Assembly: GCA_003153315.1 (NCBI GenBank)
Contig: PLYA01000028.1
Coordinates: 118,089 to 182,088 of the forward strand
Source of the DNA: Bacteroidota bacterium
GTDB lineage: Bacteria > Bacteroidota > Bacteroidia > B-17B0 > Aurantibacillaceae
Length of the DNA: 64,000 nucleotides
Direction of reading: 5' to 3'
Part shown: piece by piece, positions 54,684 to 61,975 of the stretch
Numbering within the stretch: position 1 is the stretch's first letter
Layout: every line of letters begins with the position of its first letter
Made by a program: the position numbers and the translations under genes
Notes under the pieces: generated by a model
What the model was told of the DNA's origin: nothing
Databases searched by the model: none
What the model saw: the letters and a program-made list of their open reading frames with translations, nothing else

Positions 54684-55640
54684 ATGATTAAACCAATCAA
54701 AATCATCGAAGTAAAGTCAGAGATTGGAGCCGGAACCCGTGGTTCCAGCCTTGGAGTAGATGCTATTAAGATAGCCGCTTTAGACTTTGGCAGCAACTTC
54801 TTTAAAAAGTTTAAAACTGTAGAGATTAAAACTGAAAACCATCTGCTGCTTGAGCCTGTTGTGCATGATTATGCCAAGCGTATTAAAGGAATATTTGCTT
54901 TAAATGAACGTCTGGCTGCCGAGATACAGAAGACATTAACCAAAGAAAATACCCTTCCTATTGTACTTGCCGGAGATCATAGTTCTGCTATTGGAACCAT
55001 TTCGGGTATTAAAATGGCTTATCCGGATAAGAAGATTGGGGTAATTTGGGTTGATGCCCATGCTGACATTCATTCTCCTTACACTACCCCATCAGGTAAT
55101 ATGCACGGAATGCCTATTTCTTGTTTGCTTGCCGAAGATAATCAAGACCGCCAGCAAAACAAATTAGATGACGAAACGGTAGAGTATTGGGAAAAGCTTA
55201 AAAATCTGGGTGGTGTATCTCCAAAAATAGAGTATAACGATCTTGTTTACATTGCTGTTAGAGATTTTGAACCGGCAGAAGATTATCTGCTTAAAAAACA
55301 TAAAGTGCGCATCTTTAACCTGCAGGAAATTCGAAAAAAAGCAGTAGAACGTATTGCCATTGAAGCTTTAAATTACTTAGACCATTGCGATTTAATATAC
55401 GTTAGCTTTGATGTGGACAGTATGGATAGCCGTATAAGCAGCGGAACCGGAACACCCGTACCTAACGGAATTACCGAAAAAGAGGCAGGAAATCTTATTT
55501 ACTACATTATGCGTAGTAAAAAGATTGTTTGCTTTGAAATGGTAGAGATAAACCCCACCTTAGATAAAGAAAACCTGATGGCTGAGAATGCTTTTGAAAT
55601 ACTTCAAAAGGCTACCAATCAGTTAAGCAATGACTTTTAG
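54684..55640 (+). CDS. ureohydrolase (arginase/agmatinase family)
   Basis: A 318-residue manganese enzyme. The metal ligands are all present: AGDHSSAIG (His99), WVDAHADIH (Asp124, His126, Asp128, His130) and SFDVDSMD (two Asp near 244). SEIGAGTRGSSLGVDAIKI at the front and FEMVEINPTLDKEN at the end are seen in arginase-like proteins. It could hydrolyse arginine to ornithine and urea or agmatine to putrescine and urea. The decarboxylase beside it would make agmatine as a substrate plausible; the sequence favours arginase slightly. Confidence 0.82.
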   Translation: MIKPIKIIEVKSEIGAGTRGSSLGVDAIKIAALDFGSNFFKKFKTVEIKTENHLLLEPVVHDYAKRIKGIFALNERLAAEIQKTLTKENTLPIVLAGDHSSAIGTISGIKMAYPDKKIGVIWVDAHADIHSPYTTPSGNMHGMPISCLLAEDNQDRQQNKLDDETVEYWEKLKNLGGVSPKIEYNDLVYIAVRDFEPAEDYLLKKHKVRIFNLQEIRKKAVERIAIEALNYLDHCDLIYVSFDVDSMDSRISSGTGTPVPNGITEKEAGNLIYYIMRSKKIVCFEMVEINPTLDKENLMAENAFEILQKATNQLSNDF

Positions 55641-55766
55641 TCGTGTAGTAAAAGATTTATAAATGGTTTTTTCCACTTCCTTATGGCAGCCAATATAACT
55701 CTGGCAATAATGCTGTTATAGTCAATGGAAAGGAAAAATTTTCAGAAAGCTATTAGGAATGTTACC

Positions 55767-56936
55767 CTAAACCAAAGCCTTCCTCCTCTTCTTCTCCTTA
55801 ATAATAAGAGAAAGCTCCCTGCCGGTTTGGCCTTTTACCGAGGTGTTTTCCTGGGCACGGCGCAGCAGGTAAGGCAGCACCTCTTTAACCGGACCATAAG
55901 GCACATACTTAGCTACATTGTAGCCCGCCATAGAAAGGTTATAACTAATATGGTCGCTCATGCCCAACAACTGCGCAAAGTACACGCGCTTGTCTGATGG
56001 TTGTATGTTGTTCTTTTGCATCAGGTCAACCAAAAGCATGCTGCTTTGTTCGTTGTGTGTGCCGGCACAAATGCTAACGTTACTGATATTCTTTACGCAA
56101 AGTTCAAGCGCCAAATTATAATCATCATCACTGCCCTTTTTATCAGGTTGTATGGGCGATGTATAGCCCATATCCTTGGCACGTTTGCGCTCCTTTTCCA
56201 TATAGGCCCCACGCACCAGCTTGGCACCAATGTGGTAGTTTTTTTCTTTAGCTTCTTTTATGCATTGCTCCAAATACACAAACCTATCGTGGCGGTATAA
56301 CTGGTAGGTATTAAATATAATAGCCAGTTCCTTATTGTATTTCTCTTTGTTCTCGGTAGCCAAATCATCAATGGCGGGTTGTATCCAGCTCTCTTCGGCA
56401 TCTATAAAAAGAGGCTTGTTATATAAATAAGCCTGTTTGCAGATAGCCCCCACGCGACGTTTCACGCGTGCCCACTCATCACGCTCGGCATCGCTAAGCG
56501 GCTGTTTGGCACTTACTTTTTCAAGCAAAGCATAGCGCGCCAAACCCGTTACCTTAAACACACAAAACGGAATGTTGCTATCTTCTTTAGCTCGGTTAAT
56601 GGTCTCAATCGTCTCTTCGGTGCAGGCATCAAAATCAGTTTCAGCCTCCTTGCCTTCTACCGAGTAATCCAGTATCGTACCTATGTTATATTTGGCCAGT
56701 TCTTTAATCGTTTCGTTGCATTCGGCAATGGTTTCTCCGCCCACAAACTGCTTGTATATGGTATTTTTTATAATGCCTTTTATGGGCAGGCGCATGCTTA
56801 GCGCCAGTGGGGTAAACAGCCCGCCTAGCTTCACTATAGTAGGGTTGCCAATAATCTTAAACAGGCGGTAAGAGCGTATTAAATCCGCATCGTTTTTGGC
56901 TACAAATGCTTTCTGGGTATCATCAAATGAAATCAT
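55767..56936 (-). CDS. proline dehydrogenase
   Basis: A 389-residue monofunctional FAD-dependent PRODH, oxidising proline to pyrroline-5-carboxylate. LDYSVEGKEAE, FIDAEESWIQPAID, HIGAKLVRGAYMEKERKRA, CAGTHNEQSS and YVPYGPVKEVLPYLLRRAQE follow the conserved order. The C-terminal Y-x-x-R-R that binds proline is intact. It is shorter than PutA, with no P5C dehydrogenase part. It converges with the ureohydrolase over 126 bases; with the genes before it, it groups arginine and proline breakdown. Confidence 0.9.
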   Translation of the reverse strand: MISFDDTQKAFVAKNDADLIRSYRLFKIIGNPTIVKLGGLFTPLALSMRLPIKGIIKNTIYKQFVGGETIAECNETIKELAKYNIGTILDYSVEGKEAETDFDACTEETIETINRAKEDSNIPFCVFKVTGLARYALLEKVSAKQPLSDAERDEWARVKRRVGAICKQAYLYNKPLFIDAEESWIQPAIDDLATENKEKYNKELAIIFNTYQLYRHDRFVYLEQCIKEAKEKNYHIGAKLVRGAYMEKERKRAKDMGYTSPIQPDKKGSDDDYNLALELCVKNISNVSICAGTHNEQSSMLLVDLMQKNNIQPSDKRVYFAQLLGMSDHISYNLSMAGYNVAKYVPYGPVKEVLPYLLRRAQENTSVKGQTGRELSLIIKEKKRRKALV

Positions 56937-57039
56937 ACGACCGCAAAGATAATTTTTGGAATTCAGAATCGGTAATTAAAAATTATTTCTATTATGATTT
57001 TAGTCAGTGTTGTTGCGGAATAATATGGAATGTTTTTCT

Positions 57040-57172
57040 CCTTCATTTCTTTGCTTGCCCAAAGAAACGAAGCAAAGAAAGTGCCCCACGAAAGCCAACC
57101 TAAAGCTTTCGTTTGTCGCACAAGCCTGCCCCTCTCTTGCCACGAAACTTTCGGTTCGCGCCTTTCGTGGAC
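57040..57172. repeat. 133-bp dispersed repeat, copy A
   Basis: Matches 61843-61975 in the same orientation at 130 of 133 positions (counted by hand). It can fold into three hairpins: TTTCTTTGCTT (57046-57056) with AAGCAAAGAAA (57070-57080); CGAAAGC with GCTTTCG; and CCACGAAA (57140-57147) with TTTCGTGG (57163-57170). It lies between proline dehydrogenase and aroB, and is open in the aroB frame, which makes aroB look longer than it is. No transposase is near. It is probably a non-autonomous mobile repeat or a structured RNA element. Confidence 0.9.
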
Positions 57173-57251
57173 ACCCGCCCCGGTTTTGGGTGACCTCATT
57201 TCCTATATTATTTTACAACTGCATCTTTATAATTACTTTTACCTCCTAGTT

Positions 57252-58337
57252 ATGCAGCCCATCAAATCAAGCGGATATTCTGTTTTTTTCGAAGAAGATG
57301 ATTTTCATCAGCTTGCCCATTTCCTCAAACAACATAGCTTTTCAAAGCTCTTTATTCTTTGCGATACCAACACCCGCAAACATTGCCTGCCCCTGCTCAT
57401 CAAACACAACCCGTCTTTTAAAAACGCCCCCGTGTTTACCTACTCTGCCGGAGAGAAACACAAAAGCCTTGATACCGCCCATGCCTGCTGGAACTTCTTA
57501 CTAAAGCACCATGCCGATAAAAACGCCCTGCTTGTTAACCTGGGTGGAGGCGTGGTGTGCGACCTGGGTGGTTTTGCTGCAGCTACCTACAAACGGGGCA
57601 TTGCCTGCATAAACATACCCACCACTTTGCTTGCCATGGCCGACGCATCCGTTGGTGGAAAGAACGGTATAGATTTTATGGGCTACAAAAACCTTATCGG
57701 CACCATTACCCAGCCCCGTGGCGTGTTTATTTTTCAGCACTTTATACGCACCTTGCCCATCAGGCAGATACAGAATGGCTTTGCAGAGATTATAAAAGCA
57801 GCCCTCCTAGGCGATAAAAAACTGTGGGCTAACATCTCTGCGCCCAAACCCAAGCCACAAGCCTCTTTTATATACGCTGCGGTGCAGGTAAAGAACAACA
57901 TTGTGTGCAAAGACCCTTACGAAAAAAACATCCGGCAGGCACTTAACTTTGGGCACAGCGTGGGGCACGCCCTCGAGGCACATTACCTCCCCAGCCCAAA
58001 AAAATACTTACTGCATGGCGAGGCCATTGCCATAGGCATGTGTGTAGAGCTCATGCTGGGCCGCGTACTAAAGCTTAGCAAGCAAAAAACAGTTAGCAAT
58101 GCCCTTGCCTATATAAAGCAACATTACCCCCTGCCCACCTTTACCGCCCAAGAAATAAGCGCCTGTATGCAGCTTATGCAGCACGATAAAAAGAACAAAG
58201 CCGGCAAACTAACTTTTGCCCTTATAGAAAAGGTAGGCAAACCTCTCATCAACATACAAGCCACCGCGGTGCAGGTACAAGAAGCCTTTGCCCTCTACAA
58301 TGCCTTTGCGTCTGCACAAAAATTCCACAAGCTTTAG
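57252..58337 (+). CDS. aroB: 3-dehydroquinate synthase
   Basis: A 361-residue enzyme of the shikimate pathway, from the ATG at 57252. FILCDTNTRKHCLP, YSAGEKHKSLDTAHACW, VNLGGGVVCDLGGFAAATYKRG, IPTTLLAMADASVGGKNGID and FGHSVGHALEA (zinc His) are the AroB blocks. The frame stays open upstream to 57030, but residues there come from the 133-bp repeat, so the later ATG is used. GC content is higher than in the O-antigen locus. Stop at 58337 is followed after 29 bases by repeat array R3. Confidence 0.93.
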   Translation: MQPIKSSGYSVFFEEDDFHQLAHFLKQHSFSKLFILCDTNTRKHCLPLLIKHNPSFKNAPVFTYSAGEKHKSLDTAHACWNFLLKHHADKNALLVNLGGGVVCDLGGFAAATYKRGIACINIPTTLLAMADASVGGKNGIDFMGYKNLIGTITQPRGVFIFQHFIRTLPIRQIQNGFAEIIKAALLGDKKLWANISAPKPKPQASFIYAAVQVKNNIVCKDPYEKNIRQALNFGHSVGHALEAHYLPSPKKYLLHGEAIAIGMCVELMLGRVLKLSKQKTVSNALAYIKQHYPLPTFTAQEISACMQLMQHDKKNKAGKLTFALIEKVGKPLINIQATAVQVQEAFALYNAFASAQKFHKL

Positions 58338-58366
58338 CCTTTACGCCACAAACCCTTGCCCAAACA

Positions 58367-58578
58367 CCTCGAAGGATAGCTTTTTGTCCTCGAAGGATAG
58401 CAAGTAGACCTCTCGGACTCGAAAGTATCACGCTCGGGGTTGCAAGTAGATGTCTCGGGGTAGCAAGTAGCACCCTCGGGATAGATTTATGCTCTCTCCG
58501 GATAACTTTTTGCTCTCTCGGGGTAGCTTTTTACTCTCTCCGGCTTGCCGGTAGCACGCTCGGGGTAGCTTTTTGCTC
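58367..58578. repeat. 21-bp imperfect tandem repeat array R3, 10 units
   Basis: Ten units stepping 21 bases from 58367, with a 2-base insertion after unit 2 (register resumes at 58411). Units contain CTCGGGGTAGC or CTCGAAGGATAGC followed by TTTTTGCTC or AAGTAG, two alternating endings. The consensus is unrelated to arrays R1 and R2, but the period is again 21. It lies just after aroB. The next 130 bases have no gene; a TAGTTTTG that fits a -7 box is at 58684-58691. Confidence 0.93.
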
Positions 58579-58711
58579 GCCTCTGTAAATATTTTGCGCA
58601 CAAAAGCCTCCTGTTTGCAAGCGCTTAAGTGCTATATGTAAGTTTTACGCGGTTTTTGTATGAAATGGGTTAAAATTTTGTTATAGTTTTGTTAATAGTT
58701 AAACTCTATAG

Positions 58712-59416
58712 ATGAAAAAAATAATTAAAAATAGAATATCATTAATAATTGCATTCGTGGGTGTAATTGGAGGGGTAATTTGGGCTATTCAGTCCAAATT
58801 TGATATGGAGCCCATTATATTAATAATTGCATCTTTTATAGAAATAATAGGTTATTTTATTATCTCAGATGCTAATATTATTGACTATCCAGCTGCTAAT
58901 ACCAAAAATGAGCAGAATGTAAATGTACATGTCAATATTGGTGACACGAAAATCAGGAAAGAGAATTCCAAAAGCAAATCAGAAGGTCCAAATGCTGATA
59001 GATATGCTATGATTAATTCAATGAAGCCAAAATATAAAATTCTATTTATTGATGATGACAAGAACTTTAACATTGTGAAGATTTTAAAAGATAGTGGATG
59101 GAAAAACACTAAGACTGTGGTTGATATAAAATCAATTGATATTCCTGTCGTTGCAGACGCAGATATAATTTTTGTTGACATTAATGGAGTCGGTAAACTT
59201 TTAAATCTAGAACATCAAGGACTGGATCTTGCTTTAATGATTAAACGTAAATATAATGATAAAAAGGTTGGTATCTATTCTGCTAACCCTAACAGTAATT
59301 CATTTCATGAAGTTTGGGATGTAATAGACTTCAAATTAGAAAAAAATGCTTTACCTCTTCAATTTCAAAGTATAGTTGAAGGTCATAGTGTTGAAATATT
59401 TAAGGCGATTAAATGA
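58712..59416 (+). CDS. membrane-anchored receiver-domain protein
   Basis: A 234-residue protein. Two N-terminal transmembrane helices (about 8-26 and 34-52), a linker rich in Asn, Lys and Ser (60-105), then a response-regulator receiver-like domain (108-234): YKILFIDDDKNFNIVKIL with the acidic cluster Asp114-116, ADIIFVDINGVG with candidate phospho-acceptor Asp156, IYSANPNSNS and FKLEKNALPL with the Lys. No DNA-binding domain follows. The next gene, a kinase, overlaps by 4 bases (ATGA). Base composition is clearly more AT-rich than aroB and the gene at 60677, as expected for a separate insertion. Function unknown; signalling or defence are possibilities. Confidence 0.75.
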   Translation: MKKIIKNRISLIIAFVGVIGGVIWAIQSKFDMEPIILIIASFIEIIGYFIISDANIIDYPAANTKNEQNVNVHVNIGDTKIRKENSKSKSEGPNADRYAMINSMKPKYKILFIDDDKNFNIVKILKDSGWKNTKTVVDIKSIDIPVVADADIIFVDINGVGKLLNLEHQGLDLALMIKRKYNDKKVGIYSANPNSNSFHEVWDVIDFKLEKNALPLQFQSIVEGHSVEIFKAIK

Positions 59417-60486
59417 GTACTTACTATTATGCTTTAAATAAGGATGGTGATTATTTATTTGATAATTTTCCTGAAACCCTTACATACTTAGTTTTGAATT
59501 ATTCTGAAACTAAAAACCCTATTGAGGTTGTGATTGATGACCAAAAAAAACCTGCTAGAATTGGTAAAAGAACTAATCAACATGGAACTATTTTCACTCT
59601 TACTACTGACGATAAACTTATTGTAAGGTATAAACTTTTTAGAGAGCTTTTAGATATGAGTTTGATTTCACTAGGGCCATTATCTAAATTTCAAGATTCA
59701 TTGCTTCTAAAATTAAATAGCAAGACAGAGGAATTCATTCATAATGTAAAATCACTTAATACTTATGGTATACAAGACTTATTCGCATTGATTCCTCAGA
59801 ATACTCTATCTCAAAATATTAATAAACAAAAAGACATTATAAAAAACATAACAATTGAAAAGCCAAATGTAACTGTTGAGACCATACTTAATCTTATTAA
59901 ATATAATCTTGCAATGAAAGTTGAGTTCTCAGTTTTTGAAAGAACCCAAAAACCAAATTCAACCGTTCAAAAAATAGCACAACCAATTAGAAGTATTGTC
60001 TTATCAATTTTACAAATTTTTATTACTGATTTTGATAAAAAGGATATTGAAGTTGCATTGGATGCGGGTGAAGCAAGTGAGAGACTTATCGAAGTGGATT
60101 ATGAATCCATCTTTGTTTCTCTTTTTTACCTATTAGAAAACTCTGTCAAATATTGTTGTCCAAAAACAAAATATAAAATAATATTTAAGGAAGAAAAAAA
60201 TTGCTTTTCACTTGTTTTTATAATGGTTTCTATCAAAATTAAAGATAGTGAAATTTCGAAATTAACTGAATACGGTTATCGCTCTGACATAGCAAGAGAA
60301 ATCAATGAAGAGGGGAAAGGGATTGGTATGTATAGACTAACAAAAACATTAAAGCTGAATAATGCAGAACTTGAAGTTTCACCTAGGGTTAATGACTATA
60401 AAAAGCAAATAGGCAAGATAGATTATGAAGGTAATCAATTTAAAATCAAATTTATTGGGCAACAAGACTGGTTTAAAACAAACTAA
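59413..60486 (+). CDS. histidine-kinase-like ATPase, partner of the receiver protein
   Basis: A 357-residue soluble protein. The C-terminal HATPase_c fold has the N box LLENSVKY (Asn243) and a G box ending EEGKGIGMYRLTKTLKL (about 299-315). A DHp-like helix at 105-128 reads EEFIHNVKSLNTYGIQDLF, with His110 followed by Asn as in H-boxes (H-[END]-x-x-[ST]). The N-terminal 95 residues are not recognised. The acidic residue of the G1 box is not clear (IKIKDSEI). It likely phosphorylates the receiver at 58712-59416. No membrane segment: the pair splits membrane anchor and kinase between proteins. Confidence 0.75.
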   Translation: MSTYYYALNKDGDYLFDNFPETLTYLVLNYSETKNPIEVVIDDQKKPARIGKRTNQHGTIFTLTTDDKLIVRYKLFRELLDMSLISLGPLSKFQDSLLLKLNSKTEEFIHNVKSLNTYGIQDLFALIPQNTLSQNINKQKDIIKNITIEKPNVTVETILNLIKYNLAMKVEFSVFERTQKPNSTVQKIAQPIRSIVLSILQIFITDFDKKDIEVALDAGEASERLIEVDYESIFVSLFYLLENSVKYCCPKTKYKIIFKEEKNCFSLVFIMVSIKIKDSEISKLTEYGYRSDIAREINEEGKGIGMYRLTKTLKLNNAELEVSPRVNDYKKQIGKIDYEGNQFKIKFIGQQDWFKTN

Positions 60487-60517
60487 GCATATACTTTAAA
60501 GCCGCACTAAACGTAAA

Positions 60518-60546
60518 AGTCTCACAAATATTGTGGGGCTTTTTTT
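60518..60546 (+). terminator. intrinsic terminator after the kinase gene
   Basis: AGTCTCACA, a 5-base loop, TGTGGGGCT (nine pairs including G-T), then seven T. It begins 32 bases after the kinase stop and closes the two-gene unit. Confidence 0.8.
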
Positions 60547-60676
60547 GTAATTTATCAACAGCAGCAGGGCTTAGCGGTTAATAAGTTATCCGGTTTTTTG
60601 GGCACCTTTTTTATTTTTCTACGTATACACTAGTAGAAACAGCTTATAACGTAAAAACAATTAAAACGAAAAAGCC

Positions 60677-61636
60677 ATGAACCAAGATCAAAGCAACCAC
60701 TACACCATGTATAAAGGGGTAAGTGTATTTTTAGGAGACAATGCTGCTATTATAAGCAGCAATGCCGTAATTGTGGGCTTACAAACACAATTAAATAACA
60801 ATATAGTAAGCATCTCGGATGCCGATACCAGTCAGTTGCACCCCAACACGGGTACCACTGCCGATAAAAGCGCGGCAAAAACCACCCTGATAACTATATT
60901 GGTTAAGAACGCCGCTGCCGGCTATGGCTATGCCGCCAGCATAAGCAACAATACCCTAAAGGAGGCTTGCCACCTCACCGAGTCTGCCCTCGCAGTCCTC
61001 TCGGATGGTAACTTATACTCCACTGCCACAGACCTCTATGATACCCTTAACCCTATTATTAGTAGTCTGGCAGGCTGGGGCATTGCACCTGCCGACCTTA
61101 CCACCCAACTAAATGCGGCCAACACCTTCAACGGTCATATAGGTGTGCCGCAGGCTGCGCGGGCAATAAGTCGTGCCGCCACCCAATCTCTCCCCACCTT
61201 GTTTACCAACACCGGCCAACTGCTGGACGCTCAGCTGGACAGTGCCATGCTGCAATACCTAACCTCTCACCCCGATTTCTATACTCAATATAAAAAGGTG
61301 CGCAAACTGCCTACCACGGTGGTGCACCACTATGGTAGCATACACTGCACCGCGCTTACCGCCGCAGGTGCCGTGGTAAGTGGTACCGAGTATACCATTA
61401 GCGGCATTGCCCGCAAAAAGAAGAAAGCCAAAAACGGTAAGGGCAATTATGCGCACATACATACGCCTGTAACCGTAACCATTACCGCCTCTGCACCCGG
61501 TATGCAGGCAGTAAGTCATACCCTGCACTTAAACGTGAATGGAGTGTATACATTAAGTTTTGTTTTATCAACAGCAGGTTCAGGTCCATCGCCCGGTACC
61601 GGCCCTAACACCAATACCTTGCCCAGCGCGGCGTAA
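60677..61636 (+). CDS. uncharacterised helical protein with C-terminal beta-like domain
   Basis: A 319-residue protein of unknown function without signal peptide. Residues 1-210 are helical (NHYTMYKGVSVFLGDNAAI, SNNTLKEACHLTESALAVL, ARAISRAATQSLPTLF, PDFYTQYKKVRK). From about 225 to 300 the pattern is beta-like and reads as an Ig-type or carboxypeptidase-regulatory-like fold (SIHCTALTAAGAVVSGTEY, VTVTITASAPGMQAV, LHLNVNGVYTLSFVL). The Gly-Pro-rich tail is disordered. It resembles Bacteroidota proteins of unknown role that start with NxxNxxxMYxxV (recalled). Same general build as the genes at 23113 and 48607. GC content is high, near that of aroB. Confidence 0.75.
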   Translation: MNQDQSNHYTMYKGVSVFLGDNAAIISSNAVIVGLQTQLNNNIVSISDADTSQLHPNTGTTADKSAAKTTLITILVKNAAAGYGYAASISNNTLKEACHLTESALAVLSDGNLYSTATDLYDTLNPIISSLAGWGIAPADLTTQLNAANTFNGHIGVPQAARAISRAATQSLPTLFTNTGQLLDAQLDSAMLQYLTSHPDFYTQYKKVRKLPTTVVHHYGSIHCTALTAAGAVVSGTEYTISGIARKKKKAKNGKGNYAHIHTPVTVTITASAPGMQAVSHTLHLNVNGVYTLSFVLSTAGSGPSPGTGPNTNTLPSAA

Positions 61637-61641
61637 GTAAA

Positions 61642-61715
61642 CGTCATTGCGAGCGAAGCGCGGCAATCTAAACTTATAATGACAGATTGCTTCGTCGTAC
61701 CTCCTCGCAATGACG
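61642..61715. repeat. dispersed palindromic element, GTCATTGCGAG family, inverted copy
   Basis: A 74-base element with 12-base inverted ends CGTCATTGCGAG and CTCGCAATGACG. Its reverse complement aligns with 48533-48602 over both ends and the GAAGCAATCT and GATTGCCGCGCTTCGC blocks. It starts 5 bases after the stop of the gene at 60677. Confidence 0.85.
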
Positions 61716-61842
61716 ATAGTAGAGTTACTTTTCTTATAGCATCTTTTCCCTTGATGGAAAAAAAGCAAAAGATTAAATTCTTTTATGTTCTTTTTGCTTG
61801 ACGAAAAAGAAAATAAGTTTCTACTTAATAAGATACCTTTTC

Positions 61843-61975
61843 CCTTCATTTCTTTGCTTGCCCAAAGAAACGAAGCAAAGAAAGTGCACCACGAAAGCCA
61901 ACCTAAAGCTTTCGTTTGTCGCACAAGCCTGCCCCTCTCATGCCACGAAACTTTCGGTTCGCTCCTTTCGTGGAC
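61843..61975. repeat. 133-bp dispersed repeat, copy B
   Basis: Same orientation as copy A at 57040-57172, 130 of 133 identical, with the same three hairpins. It overlaps the 3' end of the serine recombinase: the last 24 codons and stop of that gene (61903-61975) are encoded by the repeat, so it has replaced the original end of the gene. The 61716-61842 gap before it has no gene. Confidence 0.9.

Noticed and set aside
57030..57251. N-terminal extension of aroB by 74 residues
   Set aside because: The extension is encoded by the 133-bp dispersed repeat and precedes the conserved AroB start; the ATG at 57252 gives the normal length.
22751..58578. Arrays R1-R3 as CRISPR arrays
   Set aside because: Units are contiguous with no unique spacers of constant length, and no cas genes are in the window.
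57040..61975. The 133-bp direct repeats as ends of a composite transposon
   Set aside because: No transposase between them, no target duplication visible, and aroB is inside; a dispersed repeat element is simpler.
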